64,000 nucleotides of DNA from an uncultured Flavobacteriaceae bacterium (GTDB taxonomy: Bacteria; Bacteroidota; Bacteroidia; Flavobacteriales; Flavobacteriaceae), in NCBI GenBank assembly GCA_905181615.1, contig CAJIYH010000006.1, positions 351,001 through 415,000 of the forward strand, read 5' to 3'. The position numbers and the translations under genes were made by a program. Below the pieces are notes generated by a model. The model worked only from the letters and a program-made list of their open reading frames with translations. It was not told the origin of the DNA and did not search any database. Of this stretch, positions 27,258 through 38,513 are shown piece after piece (within the stretch, counting starts at the first letter, position 1; each line of letters opens with the position of its first letter).

Positions 27258-27857
27258 ATGAAAGGTGCTATTATTCAAGAAGCCTCTAAGCTTTTTTTAC
27301 AATTAGGTTTTAAAACTGTTACCATGCATGACTTAGCAGTGTCTCTGAGCATTTCTAAGAAAACCCTGTACATTCATTTTGACAACAAACAACAATTAGT
27401 AAACGAAGTTGCTCAAGCGATTTTTGAAAAAATTACTGAGGATATTCTAAAAATCAAAGAATCTTGTTCAAATCCTATTGAAGAGCTTCATTTTGTGAAG
27501 ATGGAAGCCATGAAGTATTTGGGGAACGAGAAAACCTCTCCAAATTACCAGCTTCAAAAGTACTATCCAGACATCTACATGGATCTTCGAGCTAAAGAAC
27601 ATCAATATTTAGGTGAAATTGTTCGGGATAGTTTACAGGACGGAATTAACTCCGGTTTGTTTCGAGCTGGAATTGATGTAGAATTCGTTTCTCGTTTACA
27701 CTTAAATGGAATGCGAGGAATTCGTGATATCGAGATATTCCCTATTGAACAATTTAAAATTGAAGAACTTTTTGAAAACTATCTAGATTATCACCTAAGA
27801 GCTATTATAACCCCAAAAGGGCTTGAAACATTAATCCTATTTAAATCAACCATTTAA
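27258..27857 (+). CDS. TetR family transcriptional regulator of the efflux operon
   Basis: 199 residues. The N-terminal helix-turn-helix spans about residues 5-47 (LFLQLGFKTVTMHDLAVSL then SKKTLYIHFDNKQQLV), and the rest is a helical ligand-binding domain. It is the first gene of a four-gene operon with TolC-like, adaptor and RND genes, a common arrangement in which the repressor is induced by the pump's substrate. The 9+9 palindrome just upstream is its probable binding site, so it would autoregulate the whole operon. Ligand unknown. Confidence 0.9.
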   Translation: MKGAIIQEASKLFLQLGFKTVTMHDLAVSLSISKKTLYIHFDNKQQLVNEVAQAIFEKITEDILKIKESCSNPIEELHFVKMEAMKYLGNEKTSPNYQLQKYYPDIYMDLRAKEHQYLGEIVRDSLQDGINSGLFRAGIDVEFVSRLHLNGMRGIRDIEIFPIEQFKIEELFENYLDYHLRAIITPKGLETLILFKSTI

Positions 27858-27863
27858 GATATT

Positions 27864-29207
27864 ATGAGGAAAACACTTTTTTTCTTGCTCCTAAGCTGGA
27901 ATATAACAACCCTAAATGCTCAAACAAAGGAAGTGCCTTCGGCTGTTTCTTTAGAAGAAGCTATTGAACGGGGCATGATTCATAACCGAACCATGCAAAA
28001 CGCAAACCTTGACCTTCAAAAGGCTCAAAAACAAAAATGGGAAACTTTATCCATTGGATTTCCTCAGATATCAGCGAACCTCAACTATCAAAATAATATT
28101 GAACAGCCCGTTTCTTTGATTCCGGCAGAGTTTTTTGGAGGCCAAGCGGGTGAGTTTTCTGAATTGACTTTTGGAACAAAACAAACCGCTATGGGATCGG
28201 TTGAATTGCGGCAATTACTATTCGATGGAACATACGTAGTTGGAGTTCAAGGAATAAAACATTTCTTGGAGATTGCAGACAATGTTTTTGAAAAAACACA
28301 ATTAGAAGTTGAACGAATTATTATTGAATCTTATCTAGGAGCCCTTGCTGCTAAAGAAAATGTTGAAATCCTAGAACGCAACATTACAGCAATTTCATCA
28401 AGTATTGAAGAGGCGCATCAGCTTTTTAAATCTGGTTTTGGTGAAGAAGAAAGTGTTGAGCAACTTCGCATTACACATGTTTCTCTTGGTAACCAACTGG
28501 ATTATGCAAAAAATATGGTTAAACTAAGTAATAGTGTTATGAAATTATTACTAGGAATTTCCTTAGAAAAACCACTTGAATTAACAGATAACCTGGAGGG
28601 TTTAGTTCTCAAAAGCACCACCTTAGAAACAGTTGATTCTGGCTATGAAAATAATATTGATTTGCGTATTGCAGAAAATAAAATCATTACAGAAGAACTC
28701 ATGTATCGTTTAGAAAAGGCGAAATCACTTCCTAGCTTAACCGCTTTTGTTAATGGAGCTTATATGGGAAATAATGAAAGTTTTTCTTTTACAGAAAAAG
28801 ATCAAAAATGGTTTGGATCCTCTGCCATTGGTGTACGTGTTAAAATCCCAATATTCAGTTCTTTTGGAAGAACCGCTAGTTCTCAAAAAGCAAAAATAAT
28901 ATTAGAGCAGGCTAAGACTTCTTTTGAAGAGACTAAAGAGAAAATTCATGTAGAATATGAGCAAGCAATAAATAACTATCAATTGGCCATAAAAAAACAC
29001 TTCAACACTAAAGATCAATTAGATCTTGCTGAACGGATTGAAAAGAAAAATAAAACAAAGTTTTTTGAAGGTTTGGCCACCAGTTTTGAATTAAGAGAAG
29101 CTCAAATTCAGCTCTATTCCTTTCAACAAAATTACATTGAAACCATGCGCAACCTAGTTGTTAAAAAGACTGCGCTGGATATAGTCATTAATAACAACTC
29201 TCAATAA
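27864..29207 (+). CDS. TolC family outer membrane efflux protein
   Basis: 447 residues with an N-terminal signal peptide cleaved near LNAQT (residues 19-21). Two internally similar alpha-helical halves with long coiled-coil stretches (repeated QKAKI, EQAK, EEAIE-type segments) are typical of the TolC trimer barrel. It forms the outer-membrane channel of the tripartite pump. It begins 6 bases after tetR and precedes the adaptor gene by 7 bases. Confidence 0.9.
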   Translation: MRKTLFFLLLSWNITTLNAQTKEVPSAVSLEEAIERGMIHNRTMQNANLDLQKAQKQKWETLSIGFPQISANLNYQNNIEQPVSLIPAEFFGGQAGEFSELTFGTKQTAMGSVELRQLLFDGTYVVGVQGIKHFLEIADNVFEKTQLEVERIIIESYLGALAAKENVEILERNITAISSSIEEAHQLFKSGFGEEESVEQLRITHVSLGNQLDYAKNMVKLSNSVMKLLLGISLEKPLELTDNLEGLVLKSTTLETVDSGYENNIDLRIAENKIITEELMYRLEKAKSLPSLTAFVNGAYMGNNESFSFTEKDQKWFGSSAIGVRVKIPIFSSFGRTASSQKAKIILEQAKTSFEETKEKIHVEYEQAINNYQLAIKKHFNTKDQLDLAERIEKKNKTKFFEGLATSFELREAQIQLYSFQQNYIETMRNLVVKKTALDIVINNNSQ

Positions 29208-29214
29208 ATATATT

Positions 29215-30378
29215 ATGAAAAAGTTAACTACACTCCTGACACTTTTGATCTTTATCCAATGTGGATCTCCAATCAAAAAAAGTATAACTGAAATTATATC
29301 TGAAGGAAGTTTAGAAGAAATTCAACTACTAAAAACAACGCATGTAAAAACAATTAATCAGCTCAAAAAAGAACTGAACCAACTCAATGAAGCACTTCTT
29401 TTAAAAGATCAAACTCAAAGATATGTCCTTGTTGAGTCAATAGAACTTGAAAAAGAAATATTCAACCATTTTGTTTCTTTTCAGGGGTCGATTGAAACAG
29501 ATAAGAATGTTGTTATTTATCCTGAAATTCCTGGATTACTAAAAAAGATTCATGTAAAAGAGGGTCAACAGGTTACTGAAGGAACCTTACTTGCTGAAAT
29601 TTCTGACGGGGGATTAATTGACCAATTGGATCAGCTCAAACTCCAATTAAAACTTGCAAAAACAACCTACAACAGACAAAAAAGACTTTGGAATCAAAAA
29701 ATAGGATCTGAAATTCAATTTCTTCAGGCAAAAACCAACTACCTAAGTCTCCAAAAAAGTGTTTCGCAGATGAATGATCAGGTTACCAAAACTAAAATCA
29801 CAGCTCCTTTTGACGGGATTATTGATCACATCATAGCGGACAGCGGAAGCAACTTGTCTCCAGGAATGACTCCTATTCTAAGAGTTGTCAATTTAGACCA
29901 AATGAAGGTAGCTGCTGAAATTCCAGAAATGCATCTTCCAAACATTCAAAAAAATACTTCTGCAATTGTTTCTGTTCCTGTTTTGGGGATTCAATTTAAC
30001 GAAGTAGTTGCTAATGTTGGGAATTTTATTAATCCTAACAATCGTTCCTTTCGAGTAGAAATTTCAATAAATAATGAAAATGGTGCTCTAAAGCCAAACA
30101 TGACTGTCGAAATTAAAGTAAATGACTATAAAAACCCTGAAGCAATTCTTGTTCCTATCAAAGATGTTTTGGAAAACCAAAATGGAGAAAGCTATGTTTA
30201 TTTGTTAGAGGTATCTGATGAAGCTAATGACATTTATAAAGTAGTTAAAACCTTTGTAAAGCTTGGGAAAACTTCGGATAATAAAATTGAAATTATAGAG
30301 GGTCTTGAAGTCGGAGATAAAATCGTTGAAGAAGGAATACGTTTAATAAAAGATCAACAATTAGTTAAAAATATCTAA
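29215..30378 (+). CDS. RND efflux periplasmic adaptor (membrane fusion) lipoprotein
   Basis: 387 residues. The lipoprotein signal ends at Cys near residue 16 (IFIQCG). A coiled-coil segment follows at about 25-65, before the lipoyl/barrel-sandwich part (NVVIYPEIPGLLKKIHVKEGQ near 98-118), a hairpin (LKLAKTTYNRQKRLWNQK) and the second lipoyl half TKITAPFDGIIDHI. It bridges the RND pump and TolC channel in the periplasm. The extra N-terminal coiled coil before the barrel-sandwich domain is seen in Bacteroidota adaptors. Gap to the pump gene is 17 bases. Confidence 0.92.
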   Translation: MKKLTTLLTLLIFIQCGSPIKKSITEIISEGSLEEIQLLKTTHVKTINQLKKELNQLNEALLLKDQTQRYVLVESIELEKEIFNHFVSFQGSIETDKNVVIYPEIPGLLKKIHVKEGQQVTEGTLLAEISDGGLIDQLDQLKLQLKLAKTTYNRQKRLWNQKIGSEIQFLQAKTNYLSLQKSVSQMNDQVTKTKITAPFDGIIDHIIADSGSNLSPGMTPILRVVNLDQMKVAAEIPEMHLPNIQKNTSAIVSVPVLGIQFNEVVANVGNFINPNNRSFRVEISINNENGALKPNMTVEIKVNDYKNPEAILVPIKDVLENQNGESYVYLLEVSDEANDIYKVVKTFVKLGKTSDNKIEIIEGLEVGDKIVEEGIRLIKDQQLVKNI

Positions 30379-30395
30379 GCCCAAATATAAAATCC

Positions 30396-33300
30396 ATGAA
30401 AAAATCATCTGAATTAAAAGAGTTTTCTCTTTCCTCCTGGGCCATAGATCACAGTACCGTAATCTATGTGATAATTACATTATTCTTTTTGCTTGGCGTG
30501 TCTTCTTATATGAATATGCCCCGAGAAAATTATCCTGAAATAAATACCAACGAGGTCTTTATAAGTTCTGTTTTTCCAGGAAATACAGCTGAAGATATGG
30601 AGCGTCTTATTACAGATCCACTTGAAGAAGAACTCAAGGGCGTTTCTAATTTAGTTAAAATCACATCTACCTCTTTAGAAAATTTTTCTTTGATTACAAT
30701 TGAATTTGATGAGAGTATCACTAAAGAGAGTGCTAAAATAAAAGTTCAAGATAAAATTGATGGAGTTACCTCAAGCGCAGACTGGCCAACATTTAACAAT
30801 GCTAAAGTAGATCCATCTGCTTTTGAGTTTAGTCTTTCGGAGGAAATGGCAATTTTAAACATTGGTTTAAGTGGCGATGTTCCCACTGAAGAGATGAAGT
30901 TCTTCGCGGAATTACTTCAAGATAAAATTGAGCAAATGTCTGAAATCAAAGAAGTTGAGCTTCGAGGGGTTCAAGACTTTGAGGTTGAAGTTTCGCTTGA
31001 TCTAATGAAAATGAATGCTGCAACTGTTTCTTTTGACGATGTAATCAATGCTATAGCTAGAGGAAATAGTACTGTATCTGCAGGAAACATTAGAGGGGAC
31101 GGCTTGCAAAGAAACATCCGAGTTCTTGGAGAAATTGAAAGTCCTGAAGAGCTAGAAGATTTTGTTATTAAAACTCAAAATGGAACACTCTATTTAGGAG
31201 ATGTTGCAACTGTAAGTTTTAAGGAAAAAGAAAAAAATTCTTATGCTCGATTAGATAGCAAATCTGCTATGGTTCTTGATGTTAAAAAACGAAGTGGGAA
31301 AAACCTAATCCTTTCAGTAGAAAAAATTAGGGATATAGTTGATGAAGTTATCACAAATGATTTTCCAAGCACAATAGAAGTAGATATTTCAAATGATCAA
31401 TCGAACACTACTAAGAATATTGTTAGTGATTTAGCAAACAACATTATTTTTGGTGTAATCCTAGTAATAACTGTTTTGATGTTCTTCCTTGGATTTCGAA
31501 ATGCACTATTTGTTGGATTTGCAATTCCAATGTCCATGTTCATGTCTTTCATGATTCTGGGATTTTTGGGGCAAACGATAAATACCATGGTGTTGTTTGG
31601 TCTAATAATGGGTCTTGGAATGTTGGTTGACAATGGAATTGTGGTTGTTGAGAATGCTTACCGCTTAATGGAGAAAGAAGGAATGACTGCAGTAGAAGCT
31701 GCCAAAAAAGGAATTGGTGAAATAGCTTATCCCATAATAATATCTACCGCTACCACAATTGCAGCTTTTGTACCCCTTGGTTTTTGGCCGGGAACAATCG
31801 GAAAGTTTATGGTCTTTTTTCCAATAACACTTTCAATTGTTTTGGGGTCTTCTTTAATTGTAGCTATTTTCTTTAATTCCATGTTGGTTTCTAAATTCAT
31901 GGAAATTGAAGATCGCGAGATTAGTCAAAAGAGTTTATGGCGTTTAACATTTATATTAGGGGGGTTAGGGCTTCTTTTAATATTTAATACGGGAATAATT
32001 CGTGGGATTGGGACAATCATGTTATTTACGACGATATTATTTTGGGCATATAAGTTTTTTATAAAAAAATGGGCTGTGTATTTTCAAAATGTATTGCTAG
32101 TAAGTTTAGAGAGAAGATATACCAAAATTCTCCGTTTTGCATTAACAGGAATTATGCCATATGTATTTTTATTTTCAACAATTGGACTTTTATTTTCTTC
32201 CTTTATTATTCTAGGAATAGCTTCTCCAAAAGTTGAGTTTTTCCCAGAAAACCAACCACAACAAATTTTTGTTTACATGGAATATCCCGAGGGGACTTCT
32301 ATTAACAAAACTAATGCAACTGCCAAGTTGATTGAAGTTGAAATTAAAGAAGTTATTTCTCAAGAGAAATATATGGAAGGGGGAACTAATTTCATGATCG
32401 ACTCGAATGTGTCCGTTGTTGGAGCCGGTGCTCGGAACCCTGAAACGGACAAAGGAGGTGACCAAGACATGCCACATAAAGCAAAAGTTACGCTTACTAT
32501 GTCAGAATTTAAACTTCGAAATGGTCTGTCTAGTGAGCAATTAAGAACAGAAATTCAAGAAAAACTTCAATATCGATATGCTGGACTTTCTATTTCTGTG
32601 GAAAAAGAAGCCGCTGGTCCTCCAGTAGGTTACCCTGTTAATATTGAACTTAAGGGAGAAGATTATGATGAGTTAATTACCATAGCTGAGCAGTTAAAAG
32701 CTTACTTAGGAAAAGAAAATATTTTAGGTGTTGAAGAAATAAAAATTGATGTTAATAAAAGTAAGCCAGGTCTTGCAATCAATATTGACAGAAAAAAAGC
32801 AGGAGGTCTCGGAGTTTCTGGGGGTCAAATTGGTCAGCAATTGAGACGTTCGCTTTTTGGCGAGAAATCTGGGATTTATAAAAAAGATGGTGAAGATTAT
32901 GACATCAATGTAAGGTTTGATGAGCAATATAGACTTAACACAGCTGCCTTATTAGATCAATTCATTGTGTTTAGAGATCAAGCAAGTGGAAAAATCAAGG
33001 AGGTTCCAATCAGTGCAATTGTTGATATGGAAAATTCCGTTTCATTTAGTGCAATCAAGCATAAAGAGCTTAGACGAGTGGTTACTGTATATTCTGCAGT
33101 TCTTGCTGGTTATAATGCCAATGAAGTTGTTGATCATGTAAAAGAAAGTATGATTGGTTTTGATGGCATTCCGTCTGATGTAGACTATGAGTTTACGGGA
33201 GAGGTAGCAGAACAAGAAGCTAATATGAACTTTTTATTGGGAGCATTAGCAACCGCTTTAGGGCTAATTGTATTCTTGCTGGTTCTTCAATTTAACTCCA

Positions 33301-33842
33301 TTTCAAATCCTTTAATAATTCTACTTTCAATTTTCTTGAGTTTTACAGGAGTTTTATATGGGATTAGCTTGTTTGGGATGCCTTTTGTAATTATGATGAC
33401 TATGATGGGGATTATTTCACTCTCTGGAATTGTTGTAAATAATGGAGTTGTACTGATTGATTATACCCAGCTACTCATTGCACGAAAAAAAGAAGAATTG
33501 GGTATTCCTTTCGAGCAAATGTTACCGAGAATTGAAGCTAGAGAAGCTATAGTTTTGGGAGGTGCCGCACGTTTACGTCCAGTATTACTTACTGCAATAA
33601 CTACTATTCTCGGACTTATTCCGCTTGCAACTGGATTAAATATTGATTTTTCTTCTTTGGTTATCAATTGGGATCCTAATATTTACATTGGGGGAGATAA
33701 TGTAATATTCTGGGGTCCATTAGCTTGGACGGTTATATTTGGTTTAACCTTTGCTACATTCTTAACCTTGGTTATTGTTCCTGCTTGTTTTTACTTAGTT
33801 TATCGATTAAAATTAAAGATTAAGGCCCTTCGTGGCTCGTAA
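30396..33842 (+). CDS. RND family efflux transporter permease (AcrB/HAE1-like)
   Basis: 1148 residues with twelve membrane segments in two sets (about residues 18-36 and 340-590, then 930-1140) separated by large periplasmic loops. Marks of the family are the PRENYPEIN start, the [23 protein letters not shown] segment with the Asp pair region, and [17 protein letters not shown] in the second half. It is about 100 residues longer than AcrB, partly from extra hydrophobic segments around 510-560. It is powered by the proton gradient. Substrates cannot be predicted. Confidence 0.93.
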   Translation: MKKSSELKEFSLSSWAIDHSTVIYVIITLFFLLGVSSYMNMPRENYPEINTNEVFISSVFPGNTAEDMERLITDPLEEELKGVSNLVKITSTSLENFSLITIEFDESITKESAKIKVQDKIDGVTSSADWPTFNNAKVDPSAFEFSLSEEMAILNIGLSGDVPTEEMKFFAELLQDKIEQMSEIKEVELRGVQDFEVEVSLDLMKMNAATVSFDDVINAIARGNSTVSAGNIRGDGLQRNIRVLGEIESPEELEDFVIKTQNGTLYLGDVATVSFKEKEKNSYARLDSKSAMVLDVKKRSGKNLILSVEKIRDIVDEVITNDFPSTIEVDISNDQSNTTKNIVSDLANNIIFGVILVITVLMFFLGFRNALFVGFAIPMSMFMSFMILGFLGQTINTMVLFGLIMGLGMLVDNGIVVVENAYRLMEKEGMTAVEAAKKGIGEIAYPIIISTATTIAAFVPLGFWPGTIGKFMVFFPITLSIVLGSSLIVAIFFNSMLVSKFMEIEDREISQKSLWRLTFILGGLGLLLIFNTGIIRGIGTIMLFTTILFWAYKFFIKKWAVYFQNVLLVSLERRYTKILRFALTGIMPYVFLFSTIGLLFSSFIILGIASPKVEFFPENQPQQIFVYMEYPEGTSINKTNATAKLIEVEIKEVISQEKYMEGGTNFMIDSNVSVVGAGARNPETDKGGDQDMPHKAKVTLTMSEFKLRNGLSSEQLRTEIQEKLQYRYAGLSISVEKEAAGPPVGYPVNIELKGEDYDELITIAEQLKAYLGKENILGVEEIKIDVNKSKPGLAINIDRKKAGGLGVSGGQIGQQLRRSLFGEKSGIYKKDGEDYDINVRFDEQYRLNTAALLDQFIVFRDQASGKIKEVPISAIVDMENSVSFSAIKHKELRRVVTVYSAVLAGYNANEVVDHVKESMIGFDGIPSDVDYEFTGEVAEQEANMNFLLGALATALGLIVFLLVLQFNSISNPLIILLSIFLSFTGVLYGISLFGMPFVIMMTMMGIISLSGIVVNNGVVLIDYTQLLIARKKEELGIPFEQMLPRIEAREAIVLGGAARLRPVLLTAITTILGLIPLATGLNIDFSSLVINWDPNIYIGGDNVIFWGPLAWTVIFGLTFATFLTLVIVPACFYLVYRLKLKIKALRGS

Positions 33843-33858
33843 AGAAGATTGAACTTAA

Positions 33859-33866
33859 TATCTTTG
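33859..33866 (+). promoter_or_regulatory. Bacteroidota -7 promoter element of aspS
   Basis: TATCTTTG, an exact TAnnTTTG match, 17 bases before the aspS ATG and inside the 41-base gap after the RND gene. Confidence 0.5.
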
Positions 33867-33883
33867 CAAAGAATAATAGAACT

Positions 33884-35638
33884 ATGCTAAGAACAAATAC
33901 ATGTGGAGAGTTAAATCTTACTCACATTGGAAATAAGGTTACCCTTGCCGGGTGGGTTCAAAAAACGCGTAATAAAGGCTTCATGATCTGGGTTGATTTA
34001 AGGGACCGATATGGTGTAACCCAAATCATTTTTGACGAAGAACGTACCGACAAGGTAATGCTTGAAAAAGCTCAAAGTTTGGGACGTGAATTCGTGATTC
34101 AAGTTCAGGGAACTGTAATTGAACGGGTTTCTAAAAACCCCAACCTTTCAACAGGTGACGTTGAAATACTAGCAGAATCTTTTGACGTTTTAAACCCATC
34201 AAAAACTCCACCTTTTACAATTGAAAGTGAAACTGATGGGGGTGAAGAATTACGTATGCAATATCGTTATCTTGATATTAGAAGAAAACCAGTAAGAGAA
34301 AATTTAATTTTTCGTTCTAAAGTAAGCTTAGCGATTCGAAATTATTTGTCTGCTCACAACTTCATTGATGTTGAAACGCCTTATTTAATTAAATCTACTC
34401 CCGAAGGAGCTCGAGATTTTGTGGTGCCTTCTCGAATGAATGCTGGCGAATTTTATGCCTTACCCCAATCTCCCCAAACATTTAAGCAACTGCTTATGGT
34501 TGGAGGAATGGATCAATATTTTCAGATTGTTAAATGTTTTCGTGATGAAGATTTACGAGCAGACAGACAGCCTGAATTCACTCAGATTGACTGCGAAATG
34601 ACTTTCGTGGAGCAAGAAGATATCTTAACTCGTTTTGAAGGTTTACTCAAACACCTTTTGAAAGAAATTAAAGGAGTCGAAGTATTCGAATTCCCAAGAA
34701 TGACATATGTCGAAGCAATTCAAAAGTATGGTAATGACAAACCTGACATTCGATTTGGAATGGAGTTTGCTGAACTAAATGAATTTGCTAAAGGGAAAGG
34801 CTTTCCTGTTTTTGATCAGCAAGAATTAATTGTTGGAATAGCGGTTCCTGGTGCAGCTTCTTACACGCGAAAACAAATAGACAAATTAATTGACTGGGTA
34901 AAACGACCTCAAATTGGTGCTAACGGATTGATTTGGGTAAAGTGTAATGAAGATGGCAGTTATAAATCCTCTGTAGATAAATTTTATTCTCAAGAAGATT
35001 TAACAAATTGGGCTAAACAAACACAAGCATCCGCTGGCGATTTAGTGCTTATTATGGCTGGTGAAACTAATAAAACAAGAGGGCAGCTTTCTGCTTTAAG
35101 AATGGAGCTAGCAGAGCAATTAGGACTGAGAGATCCTGAAACTTTTGCTCCACTTTGGGTGGTAGATTTTCCACTTCTAGAATGGGACAAAGAAAGCAAG
35201 CGCTACCATGCAATGCATCACCCATTTACAGCTCCAAAGCCTGAACAAATGAGCTTATTAGCTACAGATCCAGGTGCTGTTAATGCAAATGCGTATGACT
35301 TGGTGCTCAATGGAAATGAAATTGGTGGAGGTTCTATTCGTATTCACGATGCTAAAGTTCAAGAAACCATGTTTGATTTACTTGGATTTACTAAAGAAGA
35401 AGCTCAAGCTCAGTTTGGATTTTTAATGGAGGCTTTTCAATATGGTGCTCCGCCTCATGGAGGAATTGCACTTGGTTTGGATCGTTTGGTGTCAATACTT
35501 GGAGGTCAAGAAACTATTCGAGATTTTATAGCTTTCCCAAAAAACAACAGAGGGCGTGATTTAATGATCGACGCCCCAGCTTCAATTGACTCAACCCAGT
35601 TGGAGGAACTAAATTTGGTTCTCAAACAAAAAAAATAA
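33884..35638 (+). CDS. aspS: Aspartyl-tRNA synthetase
   Basis: 584 residues. The N-terminal OB-fold anticodon-binding domain ([20 protein letters not shown] at about 19-38) is followed by the class II core. Motif 2 includes [19 protein letters not shown] near 214-232 and motif 3 is [15 protein letters not shown] near 530. The bacterial GAD insertion domain lies between. It charges tRNA-Asp. Its TAA overlaps the next ATG by one base, so it is coupled to the chloride channel gene. Confidence 0.97.
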   Translation: MLRTNTCGELNLTHIGNKVTLAGWVQKTRNKGFMIWVDLRDRYGVTQIIFDEERTDKVMLEKAQSLGREFVIQVQGTVIERVSKNPNLSTGDVEILAESFDVLNPSKTPPFTIESETDGGEELRMQYRYLDIRRKPVRENLIFRSKVSLAIRNYLSAHNFIDVETPYLIKSTPEGARDFVVPSRMNAGEFYALPQSPQTFKQLLMVGGMDQYFQIVKCFRDEDLRADRQPEFTQIDCEMTFVEQEDILTRFEGLLKHLLKEIKGVEVFEFPRMTYVEAIQKYGNDKPDIRFGMEFAELNEFAKGKGFPVFDQQELIVGIAVPGAASYTRKQIDKLIDWVKRPQIGANGLIWVKCNEDGSYKSSVDKFYSQEDLTNWAKQTQASAGDLVLIMAGETNKTRGQLSALRMELAEQLGLRDPETFAPLWVVDFPLLEWDKESKRYHAMHHPFTAPKPEQMSLLATDPGAVNANAYDLVLNGNEIGGGSIRIHDAKVQETMFDLLGFTKEEAQAQFGFLMEAFQYGAPPHGGIALGLDRLVSILGGQETIRDFIAFPKNNRGRDLMIDAPASIDSTQLEELNLVLKQKK

Positions 35639-37431
35639 TGGAACTACATGGGGATTTAATGTTGAAAAAATTCCTCGTTTGGAGAATAAAAAACATCCCC
35701 AACAAGCAATTCATTTATTTTGTAAGTATTGTTGTAGGGATTCTTTCGGGACTTTTAGCTGCATTAATAAAAAATACCACTTATTTTTTTCAGCAACAGA
35801 TTACTAATGTAAATTTTGAATACCAATCTCTTTTTTATTTTATTTTTCCAATCATAGGTATTGTTCTGACGATACTAATTATTAGATATGGAATAAAAAA
35901 ACCGGTTAATCATGGAATTCCATCGGTCCTTTATGCGCTATCAAAACGTAAAGGACTTATGCCAGCGTATCAGATATTTGCTTCGATTTTTACTGCACCA
36001 ATAACTATTGGATTTGGAGGCTCTGCGGGTTTGGAGGGGCCTACTGTTTCTGGAGGAGCAAGTATTGCTTCTAACCTTTCTAGACTTTTACACTTAAATC
36101 AAGCTACCCGAAGTTTATTAATTGGATGTGCAGCTGCTGGAGCAATGTCTGCAATTTTCAAAGCTCCTATTGCAGCAATAATATTTGCTGTCGAGGTTTT
36201 TAGCTTGGATTTAACTTTGGCTTCACTACTCCCTCTTTTATTTGCTTCTATCTCAGCTTTACTCACGACATATTTTTTTTTCGGTTCCACCCAATTGCTT
36301 CCATTTATCTTAAAAGACACCTTTGACTTAAACCACATTGGATATTATATGCTTTTGGGAGTTATTGCCGGCTTAGGCTCTGTCTACTTCACTAAGGTAT
36401 ACTTGTGGATTGAACATTTTTTTGAGGTAAGATTAAAAGGGTATGAGCGATTACTTTTTGGAGGTGTTTGCTTAAGCATACTCATTGTTTTGATTCCACC
36501 TTTATATGGTGAGGGTTTTGAAACCATTAATAATTTACTTCGAGAAAATTATATAGCCGCCATTGGAACCTCTTTTTTGATTCAAGATTTTGATCATACT
36601 TGGACCGTTATATTCCTGTTATTAGGACTTGTTTTTTTTAAGGTAATTGCAACTAGTTTGACTTTTGGAGCTGGTGGTAAAGGTGGGGTTTTTGCTCCAG
36701 CACTATTTATGGGAAGCGCTTTGGGTCATGCGTTTGCAAAAATCATTAATGCAATTGGAATTACAAACACCCCAATATCCGTTAGTAATTTCACACTGGT
36801 AGGAATGGCTGGATTAATTGCTGGTGTATTACACGCCCCACTAACAGCTATTTTCTTAATTGCAGAACTTACGGGCGGATATGCCTTATTTCTTCCCTTA
36901 ATGATTACTTCGTCCTTAGCATTTGCAATCTCTAAATACTATGTTTCGACTACGGTTTACACAACTGACTTAGTCAAAAAAGATGCTTTATTGACTCATG
37001 ATAAAGACGATACCATTCTTACTCTCATGCAACTAGATAAGCTCATTGAAAAAAATTTCTGTATTCTTTCTCCAGAGATGACTTTAGGAACTATGTTAGT
37101 AGAAGGTGTTGCAAAGTCTAAAAGAAATTTATTTCCAGTTTTGAATGAAGAAAATGATCTATTAGGCATCGTTTTGTTAGATAATATTAGGGAATTTATG
37201 TTCGATGCTACGCTTTATGAAAGCGTATATGTTCGTTCATTAATGCACAGTCCCCCAAATGTAATCAACTACAAAAAAGACAACATGAAAGTCATTATGC
37301 GTAAATTTCAGGACAGTAGTGCATGGAACTTACCCGTACTTAAAGATGGAAAATTCATGGGATTTGTTTCTAAATCAAAATTATTATCGGTTTATCGCCG
37401 CGAACTTATTCGGGTTAGTGACCCACTTTAA
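35638..37431 (+). CDS. ClC family chloride channel/antiporter with CBS domains
   Basis: 597 residues. About ten membrane helices in residues 20-440 carry the ClC selectivity motifs GSAGLEGPTVSGG near 130 and GKGGVFAPALFMG near 349. The glutamate in the GLEGP segment (equivalent to the gating Glu of GxEGP) is kept, which fits a proton-coupled antiporter. Two CBS domains follow from about 460 to the end and probably sense nucleotides. The first ATG overlaps the aspS stop by one base; ATG 35659 is an alternative start. Confidence 0.92.
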   Translation: MELHGDLMLKKFLVWRIKNIPNKQFIYFVSIVVGILSGLLAALIKNTTYFFQQQITNVNFEYQSLFYFIFPIIGIVLTILIIRYGIKKPVNHGIPSVLYALSKRKGLMPAYQIFASIFTAPITIGFGGSAGLEGPTVSGGASIASNLSRLLHLNQATRSLLIGCAAAGAMSAIFKAPIAAIIFAVEVFSLDLTLASLLPLLFASISALLTTYFFFGSTQLLPFILKDTFDLNHIGYYMLLGVIAGLGSVYFTKVYLWIEHFFEVRLKGYERLLFGGVCLSILIVLIPPLYGEGFETINNLLRENYIAAIGTSFLIQDFDHTWTVIFLLLGLVFFKVIATSLTFGAGGKGGVFAPALFMGSALGHAFAKIINAIGITNTPISVSNFTLVGMAGLIAGVLHAPLTAIFLIAELTGGYALFLPLMITSSLAFAISKYYVSTTVYTTDLVKKDALLTHDKDDTILTLMQLDKLIEKNFCILSPEMTLGTMLVEGVAKSKRNLFPVLNEENDLLGIVLLDNIREFMFDATLYESVYVRSLMHSPPNVINYKKDNMKVIMRKFQDSSAWNLPVLKDGKFMGFVSKSKLLSVYRRELIRVSDPL

Positions 37432-37459
37432 TGAAAACTACTTGTTTAAATCAAATGAT

Positions 37460-37696
37460 ATGAAATATATACTTAGAATTTTATTTTTTGTTATGTTGGG
37501 AATTATACTTCGAGGATATTACGTCAAGGAACTCGTTGATTATAAGGATGGTGAAAAAATAATAGGGTTGGGTGTTTTATTTGGAGCATTCGTTTATTTA
37601 CCTATATTTCTTTATCATAGATGGAAAAATAAAAATATTTCGGACTATATGTTAACGGATGATAACATGCGGAAAATGACCAATAAAAAAAAGTAA
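37460..37696 (+). CDS. Small two-helix membrane protein
   Basis: 78 residues starting at ATG 37460, 28 bases after the ClC stop. Two hydrophobic segments at about 5-20 and 36-54 are separated by a short charged loop, and the tail is basic (MTNKKK at the end). A longer frame extends upstream into the ClC gene but has no conserved content. I do not recognise a family. Position after the ClC gene suggests it is carried on the same transcript; no function is proposed. Confidence 0.7.
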   Translation: MKYILRILFFVMLGIILRGYYVKELVDYKDGEKIIGLGVLFGAFVYLPIFLYHRWKNKNISDYMLTDDNMRKMTNKKK

Positions 37697-37753
37697 ACGT
37701 ATTGACTATCAATATTTTTACGTCATTTTAATGGCGAAATTGAAACAAAAATG

Positions 37754-37761
37754 TAAATTTG
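37754..37761 (+). promoter_or_regulatory. Bacteroidota -7 promoter element of the cold-shock gene
   Basis: TAAATTTG, an exact TAnnTTTG match, 19 bases before the csp ATG. The 5' leader would be short, unlike the long cold-responsive leader of enterobacterial cspA. Confidence 0.5.
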
Positions 37762-37780
37762 TTAATATTAATCTATTATT

Positions 37781-37972
37781 ATGACAGGTACAGTAAAATT
37801 TTTTAATTCATCAAAGGGTTATGGTTTCATAACAAATGATGAAACAGGACAGGACATTTTTGTCCACGCAACGTCTCTCGATGGAGGAAATCTAAATGAG
37901 GGCGACAAAGTAGAATATGTTGAAGAAGACGGTCAAAAAGGAAAAGTGGCTGCACAAATTCAAATCCTTTAA
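37781..37972 (+). CDS. Cold-shock domain protein (CspA family)
   Basis: 63 residues, a single cold-shock domain. RNP1 is KGYGFI near 12-17 and RNP2 is DIFVHA near 25-30, both intact. It binds single-stranded RNA or DNA and melts RNA structure, at low temperature or generally. It is a stand-alone gene with its own promoter box and a strong terminator downstream. Confidence 0.95.
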   Translation: MTGTVKFFNSSKGYGFITNDETGQDIFVHATSLDGGNLNEGDKVEYVEEDGQKGKVAAQIQIL

Positions 37973-37995
37973 AAAGCATTTTATTTTGATTTTTT

Positions 37996-38023
37996 AAAAG
38001 CACTCTTTCCAAGTGCTTTTTTT
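37996..38023 (+). terminator. Rho-independent terminator between csp and tadA
   Basis: AAAAGCACT at 37996-38004 pairs with AGTGCTTTT at 38012-38020 around a seven-base loop, followed by more T. It serves the cold-shock gene; its end overlaps the tadA stop codon, so it may work in both directions. Confidence 0.75.
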
Positions 38024-38456
38024 AGCGCTTTTTTTTAAAAAAACGCTCCATCAGTTCCTTAGAGTTTTGGGATAGTACTCCGCCCTGAATTTTAGATTTT
38101 GGATGTGGTTTTACCCCCTGAGAAACAAACCCTCTTTTAATGTCAGAGGCTCCGAAAACAATTCGATCCAACTGACTCCAATATAAAGCTCCCATGCACA
38201 TTACGCATGGTTCAAGTGAAACGTAGAGTGTACACCCTTTTAAATATTTACCGTTTAGAAAATTGGCAGCCGATGTAATTGCCTGCATTTCAGCATGCGC
38301 AGTAACATCTTTAAGGCGTTCGGTGAGGTTATGAGCACGAGCTATAATGCGCTGATCAATAACAACAACAGCCCCTACAGGAACCTCGTCAATTTCGAAA
38401 GCCAGCTCAGCTTGCTCAATTGCTTTTTGCATAAAGTAGGTGTCATCTAATTCCAT
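38022..38456 (-). CDS. tadA: tRNA-specific adenosine deaminase
   Basis: 144 residues. The zinc/catalytic motif is VTAHAEMQAI (His-Ala-Glu) and the two zinc cysteines lie in EPCVMCMGAL, as in the cytidine/deoxycytidylate deaminase fold. TadA makes inosine at position 34 of tRNA-Arg(ACG) and is usually essential. I start at ATG 38456 (MELDD), since the longer frame begins with seven residues outside the family. Divergent from dxs, 57 bases between the starts. Confidence 0.93.
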   Translation of the reverse strand: MELDDTYFMQKAIEQAELAFEIDEVPVGAVVVIDQRIIARAHNLTERLKDVTAHAEMQAITSAANFLNGKYLKGCTLYVSLEPCVMCMGALYWSQLDRIVFGASDIKRGFVSQGVKPHPKSKIQGGVLSQNSKELMERFFKKKR

Positions 38457-38501
38457 CCTTAAAAGTAAGCATTTCACAATTCATAATCCTGAATTAACTA
38501 C

Positions 38502-38509
38502 TACCTTTG
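38502..38509 (+). promoter_or_regulatory. Bacteroidota -7 promoter element of dxs
   Basis: TACCTTTG, an exact TAnnTTTG match, ending four bases before the dxs GTG at 38514. The message would start at or next to the initiation codon. Confidence 0.45.
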
Positions 38510-38513
38510 CTTT